Source of the DNA: Smittia aterrima
Lineage: Eukaryota > Arthropoda > Insecta > Diptera > Chironomidae
Length of the DNA stretch: 64,000 bases
Assembly (NCBI GenBank): GCA_033063855.1
Contig: CP093829.1
Span: 14,849,537 to 14,913,536 of the forward strand
Direction: 5' to 3'
Positions 40,701 to 52,016 of the stretch are shown piece by piece (position 1 is the stretch's first letter; every line of letters starts with the position of its first letter). Position numbers and translations under genes: made by a program. Under the pieces are notes generated by a model, which ran no database searches, was not told the DNA's origin, and saw nothing but the letters and a program-made list of their open reading frames with translations.

Positions 40701-43700
40701 CATCAGGTAATAAAGCATGAAACCGCAAGAAATCAGACTTTATGTGAATTGAAGGAGATTTTAAAACGAAGTAGAAATCTCTTCGTTTGTCTCAACTAGT
40801 TCAACCAACAACGAATAAAAATCCCTTCCTTAAGTTCTTTCCTGAACTGAGTCCCCTAATTTATTTGATGTATTTTCTAGTTCTCAATTTAACGGCTTCC
40901 AAGTTAAGTAAATAATTCAATAGGACGTTGATCAATCTGCTACACATTGAATTTAATGTAAGCTCATCTGGTTGATACCGTAATTAAGTGTAAAACTTGT
41001 TCGCGAGATGCAAACTCTAAAAGAAGAAATATTAAAGCTTACACGATATAAACAGCATCATTAAACACTCACTTCGCGAATGACTAAATGTTTGTTTAGG
41101 AGATTAACAAACGTAACGAAAAAGTGATTTAACGACCATTAAACTGTAATTTCTACGCGAAGAGTCATTCCATCGATTTATTTGTATTTAATTGAAAGAG
41201 GATAAGAAATGAATTCATTTGCTGTTTTTCTATGAAACTGAAGTCATGAAATTTTAATTACATGCTTTTACTTTTGATTAAGATAAACGAGAAATGATTT
41301 TATGCGATCTAAAAATCACTTTTCGCTTTTGTCTTGAGAGTGAAGCTTTAAGAGAAGGAAGAAAACTCTACAGCTCTTGCCAAATGAGAAAAGCAAATTA
41401 ATAAAATTTCTTTGCAACATTTTATTTTCTTGGGAGTTCCGCTTGTTCACTTCAATCTTAAGCCGAAGGCATTGCAAGATGGTGCAGCCTTCACTGTTTG
41501 ATGAGGAGCTCTAGAGAATTTGCAAAATCATGGAGCTGTTTGACAAGGCAAATGTTATTACAGTTCATGTTAATATTCAACCTCAAATTATACACTTCTT
41601 ACCATCCAGTCTATTTACTTTATTATAATATTCTCATTCTTCAGACACATTTCCCATTGCCAACATGTAAATAATCTCAATTCATATTTGTCTTTGCCTT
41701 CACTGCACTTAGAACAAGATTTTCTCACTTCACTTCTCTTTGTGCAAATTTCTTGATTCTCAAGCAAAGAGTCATTGTTCCAATCATCAGGCTTTCTTTA
41801 GATATCTTTCTCGCGGCTTGAACACTCAAGTCAAAATGTTTTGAAATCGTTGCGAAGCAATAATTTCTTCAAAGTCAACAGAGAAGCGAATTTTCTCGGC
41901 TCAATTGCATTTCTATAAGATACAAACAAGCAGGTTCATTTGATTGCTTGTCTGCGAGCACTTCTTGTAACATTTTCCACTATTCAAGAGTGATTTTCAA
42001 TCACTAAACGCTTTCAGATCTAATCATCTTTTCATAAAATTGAAATAAAATTCGTTTAAGTTCAACGAGCATGAGCATTGATCGTTCTGCTTTACCGATA
42101 ATTCAACAGAAACCGGTTTTAAGTTGTGCTATGGAGAACAAATGCAATATTGATGCTCAATCAACGCAAGCAACATTAATCTTGAGGGCTTTCGAAAGAT
42201 TTTTTCATTCTAATTGAAACGGAACTTTTTTTTCGAGATTGTTCTCCTCAAACTCGGACGAAGATTTAGTTTAAATAGACATGAGATTATTATTATTATG
42301 ACTTTTTAACACTTTCGTTTTTCTACCTCGACATGTTCTTGATACGGGTCTTCATCGTTTTCTTATTTATTCTTACAACAATGCTGAAGAACGAAATAAC
42401 ATTTCATTTTGTCACACCTTATTCAGCAATGTGGTTGATTGTTCATCATTAAATTTGAACCCGAAAGCATACACGTAACTCTCTTTCTGATTTATCATGA
42501 AGACATCTTAATTTAAATAATTCGGAAATCTCCCTCGGTTTTCTTGAAAAATTGATTTCAAATTGAAAAGTCCATAAAAGTCGACGACGCTCTTGAACTT
42601 AGATTATCTGTGAAATCAACCTAAATATTTTACATCTACCGCAACATAATGCTTTGGAAGAAATGCTTTCTCCGTCTCTGCATATGCCATTGCGATCCCG
42701 TTAGGCCATCACTGACTTTTTTGACTAACCAATTTTTCAAAATAAAGAGATCCTCCCAAAAATGAGAAAGAGATTTCGCTCAACCAAGTCAACAATGAAA
42801 AGTTCATCACTTTTACGAAGCTATAGTAAAAAGATTTTATCGATCGCTAATTGCAGTTGAGCACATAAATCTAAAAATTCTCGTTCTCAGTCCTAAAGCT
42901 CAATTAGCGTTTGATGATCTTTCGCTCATCACCTGAATTAATAACTAGAGGCGCGTAGCAGCGTTTCTCCGAGATTCGTCGTAAATGTCTTATAAATTCA
43001 AGACATTGTCGGCATCTCAAGCGCGCGTCTTCGTATAAAATTAAAGTCCCACCATTAACAATGAATCGGCAGAGCATCGTCATAATGAAACGTTCTTGAA
43101 CAGTTATTTTATTTTCTTAAAAAATGATCATTTTTCAGGTTTAGCGTTGGCTTGTTTAGCTTCAGGTTTAAGTTTTCAATTGGAAAGAAAGAATAGCTTG
43201 AAGTAATTTCTAGCGAAAATTGAAAGACAATCCGAGTCGTGTGATTACAGTTTTCAATACACAAGAACACAAAATTATCCTTCACAGGAAAATCTTTCTG
43301 ATCGTTCAGCTTTGAGGGCTTTAGACAAAGTTTATTCCTCTCTTTTCGAAATAAAACAATAAATCTAAAGAGAATTCCCTTTACTTGCATTTGAAACTTG
43401 TCACTTTTTGTCAAGGTTAATAAATTCGAGATCCAACGAAAAGCCAGTTACTTTCGTCTCTGAAAAAACTTGTTTAAACAAAAACGTCAAATTTAATTAA
43501 AGATCAATAAATCAAAATGATTTAGTCGAAGTAATCGTTTGCGTTGGAGAGAACGAGAAACTGGATCAAGAGAACTGTTTTCGTCTGCTTAGACAATTAA
43601 GCGAACATGATGATGGTACGAGAACGACGTTAATCTACCACTTGCAGCGACCAAATTAAACCCAATTTATTTATTTTTGTTCAATTGAAACGCTTAACGA

Positions 43701-46700
43701 GTCGTTTAATGAAAAAATTCCAAACTAAGTCCAAGCGAACTGTAAAGTTTTTATTTGCTTTTCGGAAATCATTAAACAAACTTTTCGTCTCAAATTAACA
43801 TACAAACTGCAATTTAAACGATGAAGATATTTTAAATTTAAATTTCTTCTCGAAGTTTTCGAGGCTTTTCTCATCAGAAAATAAGGATTGGAAGAGAGAA
43901 AAAGTGACAAACCAGAAAAGCCTTTAAATATGCCACAATGTGTGACCGGTATTCTGAATATTTATGTCAGACTCGGCCGAAAGATTCTGTGAAGTTTTCA
44001 AATTGAGATAAAGTTTTTATCATAAAAACTTTGTAGCCACGGAATCGATAAGGGCAGGTATGACACATTAAGAAAAATCTTCGACGTGAGAAGTTGAAAG
44101 GGCTTTATTGGAGATTTCGATGTGATATTCTATTCCTGTGTGGTCTGGCTCTGTTTGTAAGAAAAGGAGCATGCCGCGCATCGAAAAAGACAAGACGAAT
44201 GAGGGGAGAACGGAAAAGGTTCAAGAAGGTAATTTATGTACATCGATTCATGGCTTTAGTCATGATTTCTGTTGCTCTTAGTGCTCTGATAACAAAATTA
44301 ATTTACCTTTCAATTCGGGTGAAATCATTTGTATTTTCTGGCGGCGATTCTTGGAATCTCTTTGTCTACGAATAAGAAATTTAACTTGAAGCGTCTCATT
44401 GGTTGCATCATGAAAATTGTGAATTATGCGAAACATGTCTAAGCAACATTGCTTTTCAATTAAAACGAAATGATTTTCTTCTTCTTCTTCTTGAAGTTGG
44501 CAAGAAAACTTTCTCGCAGAAAGAGGCGAAACAAAAACAACAATTAACTTCTCTTTCACTTTAATTTTCAATACGCATTTGGTGCATCATCATCATCCGT
44601 TCATCGCCATTGAAAGGAGAAAGAAGAAACATTATTCATGAAGACAACGAACTTATGATTTACAGCATTGCCTTAATAACTTATTTAAGGAAAGTTTGCG
44701 GGAGTTGACGACGATTTATTGCTGTGGACAGGTTAAAGCCGCGGAAGAGATCAAACATCAGATTGCTTCAAAGAAAATAGATCTTTAAAAGATCAGCTTC
44801 TAAGCTTAACTTTTTGTTTTATCCAATTGACTTTTCAAGACTTTTTTCAGCTCAGACAACATAATTTAATGAAAATCGAATAAATTTCAGAACGAATTTG
44901 GAATGAGAATTCTTTTTATGGCGATCGGCAGCAACGCTATTGATATCTTTATAGAGCGATATCCGACCATAAGTGCAAAATCCTCAACCGATTACTCACT
45001 GATTCCTTAAATATTGAGAACGTAATCAATTGAATAATAACAAAAGACTTACTCGAGCCGTGGCTGGCCCTGACATAAATTTTACATCCATCCAAATACA
45101 ATAAATCTTTTTGCTGCCGAGCTCGCGCTTGGAAATCAAGAAAAGAAAGAATTGAATGAAAAATCTGTAATTATTTTGTGACAACGTAGAAGAATGGAAA
45201 TCTCACGACACAAAACGAGCGACAAATCAATTGAGGTATTGGAAATCCATTAAGTGTCGACCGCTTCAGTGCCAAAGCGATGATTCTCTCTCTCGATATT
45301 CCATGACTTATATTTCATAATAACAATTGAGATGGCGACAAAATGCTGGCTTGCAACTTTTGCCAGATCAATTCATCGAGATGTTTATCTAGTTCTGTGT
45401 TGGAGAAATAAATTTGTGTTCGTAAAGCTTAAGCCACATTCTAAAAGTCATAAACTTTTTCATTTTATGAATCACTAAGTCAACAGTCATGACAAAGAAT
45501 CTTAGCGACATGCGTTTTTCTGCATTGGATGAATTTCAAAGTTCAGTTACATTTGTTGCACGACTCAGAGTCGTGTTACTTTAATTTACGACTTGACAGA
45601 ATAAAATTAACTTACTGGTGTCACCGCATATGTAACAAGAACGACGAAAGGCATATTGCACCGTGAGCGAAATTGAACAAATAATCATAAGAAGTTTGAT
45701 CAGTTCTGTTGTGCCGCCCGAGAGTCGAACTTGACTCTTCACGAAATTCTCACATTGTTTATAGTATCTCAAGTTTTCTTAGCGTTAGTGAAGGATATTT
45801 ACAGATTAAGACAATTGTTATTATTATTAAATTAACTGTTTTCCGCTGTTCATGCTTTCGGTCAAGGTTTTTCAAGTGGGCGTTCTTCACTGACAAAGGC
45901 ATGAACACATGAAATTACTGAATTGATTCCTCAATGAATTTTTGAAACAAATCGAAAAACGTCATCTCGTATTTTCAGCTCATAACATCATTTTTCAATT
46001 ATCCCCATTGATAGACATTAAGAAAATTGAAAGCAACTCAAGAATAAATCGATAATTGTAAAAAGCATTGGGCGATCGTAGAGCTTTCCACTCTCCTCTG
46101 TGTGTCCGCGGTGGATGGATTTATGCAAAAACCATAAAAATATTATGTTCTTTGTTCAACTACAAGTTTCATTAAGTTGGTTGAAAATTAATGTCACTTC
46201 GTGTAGCACAACAACGAAACATGTGTTGTCTTTCTCTCCGGCGATTTACCTGAAAGAACAAACAGCGACAAGCATTAAAAATTATTCATCATTTTTCAAG
46301 ACTTTATGAACTCTCGGTTTGTTTGAGCTGGTTTTTTTTTGTTTGCACCGCATCGTTGCAAAAGTCTCGACGCGTTCTCACGGATGAAATACTTCAATAA
46401 TTAAGCCATTCTATTTTAAACTCAGAGAATTTTAATCATGGAGAAATAATAATTAACAGAGTAACGGTGGAAGTTTGCAAAGACATACAAATTTGATGGG
46501 TGGAACAGTTCATGACTCTTTCTTCCGCGGACGAGAAAATATGAATCGATGCTGAAAGGAAATCTTTTTTGATAGAAAGTTTTGCCATCCTCTTTCAATT
46601 CTCTCGATATCTCTCCAATTTTGGTTTGTAATTTGTCAAATTTACGCAGATTTAAGGAACAGCCAATTTGGCCTGGTTCAGAAACCGAGATATATGAGAG

Positions 46701-48649
46701 TTTGTTCCGAATAAATTATTTACGGTGTCTTAGATCAGTTAAAAGGTCTCAAATATCTCGGCGGGAATCTCAACTTATGGGATCAAAAATGACACTCAAT
46801 CAGCTAGAGAAAGATGGAATCACACAAAAGAAAGTTACAAATGACTTTTGGCAACCTTCCTCTTTAAATTTGCGAATTCATCTTTTGTAATCTTCAATAA
46901 GATCGTTTAATCGGAATCGAAGTATTTAAAATTTTCCGTTCAATCATTCTACAAAAGATTTGACCTGAGAAGACTCAATCGCAAGTGATTTATGGCCGTG
47001 AAAACGTTTCAACAAAATCTCGCCGCCCAGCTCGCGAATCTCATCGCTTTATCTTCAAACTCATTTTCGTCAATTTGCGGATCCATCAAAAGATTCCAGC
47101 AATAAATTTAAAGCAAACAAGATCGGATGATCAATTTTTCAAATCGTTGTCGAGCGCGTGCAATAACGGTTTTTAATGAAGGTGCTTATAGGCGAAAACG
47201 ACTATCGCCTTAGGTCGAAGCTCGTTCGATCGAGGAAAATTAATAAGTTATTGGAGAAGATGGATATCTTTGTCGGTCGATAACTGAGCATTTCTTTTGT
47301 GGGAAAAAAACGGCGATCGTCAATAAACAAATAAGAAATTTTACTACGTAATTGAGAAATCATCTTGAGTGAGTTATTTGTCTTCTCAGCGAAGAATTCA
47401 CAAACTAAGTTCATACTAGAGCCGCACAAAGTGCAACGATAATTTGTTGCCAGATAAAAATCAAATTTATGACTCAACCATAACTTTTCTCGCACCGCAA
47501 TTTGACACGGAAATTAAAAGCGAGAAGATTTTCAAGAATCAAACATATTTTACAAAGTCGATTGTAAACAAAGTGTTTCGTTTTCGTGCAAAAATCAAAC
47601 TGAAAGAAACGTCCAAAGTTAGTTCGATAGAACTGATCGTGAACATGAAAAAGGCGTTTAATTATTTTCCAGCTTGAAATGTTTTCTTTATGTCGCAACG
47701 CCACAAAGGAGCCATTACCATTAACATTCTTCCGTACGTGATCTATTTGTCGATGGCAACTTTTCCAGTTACAGAGACGAGAGAAAACACTCTTGAGACT
47801 TCGTTGTACGTCGAAGCGATTATCGGAAGGAAATTTTGCAAAACTTACTTTCGATTCAGCTGAACTGAAGCGAGTAAACGAATCATTTTCGTGGCGATAT
47901 CATAAATTTGAATGAGTTCCGAGAAACTGTCGCAGCCAAAGTAGTGCGAGCCTATTGGCGCAGCGTGACTTATCAGCAATCTCAACGATTTCATTGAATT
48001 TCACTTTCAATGCACCAGAGAGAAGTGTTTTTCGTTTATTGGATCATTGTTTTCACTTGTGAGTGTTTCTTTGACCATTTGCAGCGAACTTAGCAATGCA
48101 ATCTCTTGGGAACATTTGCTTCGAAAAGTCTCAGGGGATCGATCATAAGCAGGAAATTTTGTTTTCTCTCCAAGGCTTTTATAGAATGTCATTGCCACAA
48201 GTCTAGTCAAACGTAATTGGAATAAAATACAGATCACATTAAAGAAAGAAGGAAAATATAGAAAAAGTTAAGATCCAAGCGTGAAAAATGTTTCATTTCT
48301 TGTCAATGAACATTGAATTCCTTTAGACTTCTGATGAACTTTTTATTAACGAAAGTTTTATGAAGTCAAATAAGAAGAATGAAAACTTTTTGTTCATTGA
48401 AAGTGAAATTGAAAGCAACAAGATTGCATTCTATATTTAAAAAACATGAAAAATAATTACGCAGCCACTCACGAATTCTTTGTATTCATTTTAATATATG
48501 TAAATTGGACTTGCATAAAAATGATTGCGGAATCAACAGTAATTTGATTTTAAAGAAGAGCTCAAGATATAATTCGACGGATGATATGGCAACTAATGAG
48601 ACAGAAAATTGAAATCTGTAGTAAAAAACCTTGACACAAGAGCATTTCA

Positions 48650-49702
48650 TTAAAACTTTTTAATGTTACTAAAGTTTACACAATTTTCCTTAACAATTCT
48701 AAAAAAATCAAGTTTACAGGCACAAGCTACTTTTAATAAAGTTACGACATCCGATTCGGCGTCATGTGAATTCTTTGGATACGAATTATAGAATCGTTTG
48801 TAAATCTCACGCAACGTGAAACTCTTTTTGTGTGTTCTTATATTTACTGGAAGTGATGCTGAAGGGAAAAGTTGTTTCTTGGAATGTAAAGGTCTCTTCT
48901 TAGCCTCTGGAATCATCGTTGAATGGTCTGGTGGCCGCAAAAAACGCGGTTGAAGAATATTTGGATTTGTAGGCTTGTCAGGAGTAGTTTCATTGATGCT
49001 TTGAAGTGATTTAACTTCTTCACTCGATGGCTTTTTGCTCAATACTCCAAGTTTTTCAATCACTGCTTTTGGTGATATGACTTCTGATTTATCTTTGTCA
49101 ACTTTAAGGCAAAGTGAATTCGTTTGTAGCCTCTCATCATCAGAATTAATCAATAATCCTTCGTCTTTAAGTTCATTCCAATCACGAAGACTGTAGTTGT
49201 CCTTCAAAAGTTCTAGTTTCCTTTCGGTGATATCATCAATTTTCTTGAATACTGTCAGCGAGTCACAGCACTTAAAATCGTCGAATGTTTCATTGAGGGT
49301 TTCAAATTGTTTCTTCAGAAGTGGAAAATCGAATTTGTTTCCGTTATGCGCAATTAAACAAACTGGCTGCTGAAGATGTTGTAAGAAGTTTTTCAGAAGA
49401 CTCAATGCGTTCTTATCGAATTTATTGTCAAATTCAAGAAGTTCATTGGTTAATCCTGTCACATCGGTCGATTCCAAGGAAATTCTTTTGAAAGGATTAA
49501 AGCAAAGAGTTAGCTTGTGCTGAACTCGAGGAAATTCCAGATTCGTGTGAAGAAATTCATCAACTGAACATGCTACAATGCTTAATTCTGTTATTTTCGT
49601 TTTGAAAAATTCAAGATCGGGAAGACCTGTTGTTTCCAAATCGAAAAATGCAAAAGTCCTTATTTCACTTTCTTTCGAAACGTTTGAATTTAAATCTTCC
49701 AT
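48650..49702 (-). CDS. TREX-type DEDDh 3'-5' exonuclease
   Basis: Single-exon gene, 350 aa, starting at ATG. The three DEDDh motifs are intact: ExoI FFDLETTGLP (Asp21, Glu23), ExoII LIAHNGNKFDFPLL (Asp125) and ExoIII HDAESDVVTLL (His313, Asp318). This is the three-prime repair exonuclease family, which degrades DNA 3' ends in repair and in clearance of cytosolic or nuclear DNA. There is no C-terminal membrane segment, so in that respect it is more like TREX2 than TREX1. A polar, Lys/Ser/Pro-rich insertion of about 130 residues (roughly 155-285) lies between ExoII and ExoIII, far longer than the short connector of vertebrate TREX proteins. The same-strand upstream neighbour is the XRCC4-like gene. 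Family call is strong; the exact substrate is unknown. Confidence 0.9.
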   Translation of the reverse strand: MEDLNSNVSKESEIRTFAFFDLETTGLPDLEFFKTKITELSIVACSVDEFLHTNLEFPRVQHKLTLCFNPFKRISLESTDVTGLTNELLEFDNKFDKNALSLLKNFLQHLQQPVCLIAHNGNKFDFPLLKKQFETLNETFDDFKCCDSLTVFKKIDDITERKLELLKDNYSLRDWNELKDEGLLINSDDERLQTNSLCLKVDKDKSEVISPKAVIEKLGVLSKKPSSEEVKSLQSINETTPDKPTNPNILQPRFLRPPDHSTMIPEAKKRPLHSKKQLFPSASLPVNIRTHKKSFTLREIYKRFYNSYPKNSHDAESDVVTLLKVACACKLDFFRIVKENCVNFSNIKKF

Positions 49703-50258
49703 TTCTGCAGCTCACAGAAACATCACTAATTATATTTCAATACATTTTTCTTAATATTTCCTAAAAAAACATTTTCAATTGAATTTTCATTGCGCAAATT
49801 GTGAAATTCTTTGTGCAATTGATCATAAATAAAAATTTACTTAGATGCGACATGATAAATACATATGTACAAAGTTGGTAATTTGTTGTTGTTTGTCATT
49901 TTACATGCGATTATTGATGTTGCACTTAGTTTGAAATCAATTTAGTCACATCTTGTCAAATTATTAACTATTATCTTTGTACAATTGATAGAGCAGATTT
50001 CGAGAATTTTGAGGATTTCCACCAGATGTCACTAAGTAGAAACTGAAGGCTCTGGTTTTTCAAATGAGACACGAATTTTCTTTTAATGAGATGAGAGAAG
50101 AAAAGAGTGAAGGAGCTGTGGTGAAAGAACGGCGACTCTTATTCTCGCCATCGACATTTACGATTTGATTGCTGTAATATAAATGAAAAACTAATTAAAA
50201 TATTTGCGTTAAAATATTTTTTATTTATATTTCTTTAGAATTTAGAAAATCAATCAAT
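49703..50258. other. Spacer between the XRCC4-like and TREX-like genes
   Basis: About 0.55 kb holding the XRCC4-like 3' end (poly(A) signal at 50220-50225) and the presumed promoter of the exonuclease. No other coding sequence was seen. Confidence 0.7.
50220..50225 (-). terminator. Poly(A) signal of the XRCC4-like gene
   Basis: AATAAA on the minus strand, about 35 nt past the XRCC4-like stop codon. Confidence 0.6.
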
Positions 50259-51530
50259 TTATGTTGAGAACGAATCATTAGCGAGAACATCGATTGTATC
50301 AATACTGAATTTACTTTTCTTAATAGACACTTGTTTCGTGCGTGTAAATTTTCTTTTTGGAAATTGCTCGAAAATAGACGGCGAATTTGAGCTTTGAGAG
50401 TTTGGAATGATGTCCTCCAGAAGTTCATTTGATAACATGTCCTGAGCTGATTGCGGAGGCTCTTTGTTCTCGGATTCATCGGAGCTGCTTGAAATCAATC
50501 TCTTTCTAGATTTAGGATTTGGAGAAAAGAGATCATTGTCGCTATCATCATTCTTTACTCTTTCTTTCTTTGGAGTCACCTTGATATTTGCAAAAATATC
50601 GGAAGACATGATAGAATGCTCTGGCGATGGGTTCTTTGATCTTTTATACTTTGGTTCATCTCGATCTTCAGTATTATTAAACTGAAATAAGTTGTGGCTT
50701 GATAGCGATTGTGTAAGTCGAACGTTGCTAGCTTGAGTTGTTCGAGGACTCTCAATTTTCAAGTCAATCTTCTTAAGCGAAGGAGAAATATGTTTTGATG
50801 TCGATGGTTGAGCCTCTTGCATGTCGTCATTTGAGCGACGTTTGCGAGACACTTTCATATAACTTGAAGTCGACGGTTGAGCCTCAGACAATAATTCGTC
50901 ACTTGAACGAGTTTTGTGAGACACCTTTGAAGCTTTCTTTAATGCAACTGCTGAATCGAAAGTAGTGTTGAAGCTCTCGAATTTCTTTGAATCCTTAAGC
51001 AGTTTAATCTGTTGTTCCAAATCAGCTATTCGATGTTTTTTTGTATTCAGGAGAAGCTGAGCATTTGTTAGAACTTTCCGTTCAAACTTATCTTTTTCAG
51101 ACAAAACTTCTTCCAAGCGTTTCTTCATTTGTTTGCATTCTTTGTTAGATTTCTGGAGTTTCGTTCTAAGCTTTTGTTCTTCTTCAACCAGTTGAGGAAC
51201 TAAAGCCAGCACATCTTCATCGTCGAGTTTCTTGACGTCAATCTTCATGTAAATAATCTCCAGCATTGAATCGTTGCACGCATTCGTAACAAACAATTTG
51301 TGTTTATCCAGTTCAAAGTTTGCTTCTACATCATCCTGAGTAATAGCATCTTTGATAGACTGCAGATCCTTTGCTTTTCGTAGATTTGTTTGGCTGCCTT
51401 TGTACACCGCAAAATCTTCTTTTATAAATAATTCGATTTCAACACGATCGTCACTCCACTTTGATTTTATGACAGCAGCTTTTGAGCATTCTTTAAGCTC
51501 AATGTTCTTCACAAAAATTTTACTATCCAT
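50259..51530 (-). CDS. XRCC4: XRCC4-like non-homologous end-joining factor
   Basis: Single-exon gene, 423 aa, with an ATG start. The architecture matches XRCC4: a beta-rich N-terminal head (about residues 1-110), a long heptad coiled coil (about 115-185, containing LLNTKKHRIADLEQQ, resembling the ligase IV-binding helix), then a disordered, charged, Ser-rich tail with nuclear-type basic clusters. XRCC4 dimers scaffold DNA ligase IV at double-strand breaks in the nucleus. The tail is longer than in vertebrates (about 336 aa in total there). It contains two copies of an AQPSTS-centred unit, visible in DNA as imperfect repeats at 50797-50852 and 50866-50924. The gene is head-to-head with NVL. 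The family shows low sequence conservation, so the call rests on architecture plus the coiled-coil motif. Confidence 0.85.
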   Translation of the reverse strand: MDSKIFVKNIELKECSKAAVIKSKWSDDRVEIELFIKEDFAVYKGSQTNLRKAKDLQSIKDAITQDDVEANFELDKHKLFVTNACNDSMLEIIYMKIDVKKLDDEDVLALVPQLVEEEQKLRTKLQKSNKECKQMKKRLEEVLSEKDKFERKVLTNAQLLLNTKKHRIADLEQQIKLLKDSKKFESFNTTFDSAVALKKASKVSHKTRSSDELLSEAQPSTSSYMKVSRKRRSNDDMQEAQPSTSKHISPSLKKIDLKIESPRTTQASNVRLTQSLSSHNLFQFNNTEDRDEPKYKRSKNPSPEHSIMSSDIFANIKVTPKKERVKNDDSDNDLFSPNPKSRKRLISSSSDESENKEPPQSAQDMLSNELLEDIIPNSQSSNSPSIFEQFPKRKFTRTKQVSIKKSKFSIDTIDVLANDSFST

Positions 51531-52016
51531 CGTATTGAAGAATCGATTAATCTTAGAAAAATCCTTCGCTGGAGAATTGTTGTGCTGGTGAATTGAAGCT
51601 TTGAGTTCTTGGTGAAATTATAATTTTCATTGACCGCTAAAAACCTTTGGCCAGCAAAAAATTGATCAGCTGGATAAAGATAGTCGAATATTTTGATTAA
51701 AATCTGTGGAATCTAGTCACTCGCGACATGAACTTAATTACCTGTTTGCTCTTTACGAAAATATTATGTTGATTCTTTGTTATGACGATTTAAAAGAATT
51801 AACGCAATGATTTGTAAGATTTGTTTACTTTTTCGGAATCCGAGGGCCGTGGTATTTTTAGAGGGAATTGGCAATTCAATCGACTAATACAAATGCAAAC
51901 AGTCCTAATACAAACAAAAAAGTCAAATAATTATTTCTGACTAAACGGCAACTCTTGTATTCTAAATATTAGAAATCAACTATCAGTTATCAAGAAACAA
52001 TCAATTATAATTCAGC
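51531..52016. promoter_or_regulatory. Shared divergent promoter region, XRCC4/NVL
   Basis: 486 bp separate the XRCC4-like ATG (minus) from the NVL ATG (plus). No TATA box or TATCGATA was recognised. Both genes are housekeeping-type nuclear functions, which suits a bidirectional promoter. The regulatory role is inferred from spacing only. Confidence 0.5.

Larger units (their letters stand above)
31874..48649. other. 16.8-kb region without a supportable gene
   Basis: AT-rich DNA in which all open frames are short, lack family motifs and rarely start with ATG in good context. It presumably includes the 5' UTR, promoter and enhancers of the RhoGEF at its left side and the 3' UTR of the exonuclease at its right end. 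Notable content: a 44-bp perfect direct repeat (34402-34445, 35837-35880), a CpG-rich patch near 37630-37745 and a TATAAAA at 43034-43040 with no gene attached. Confidence 0.55.
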
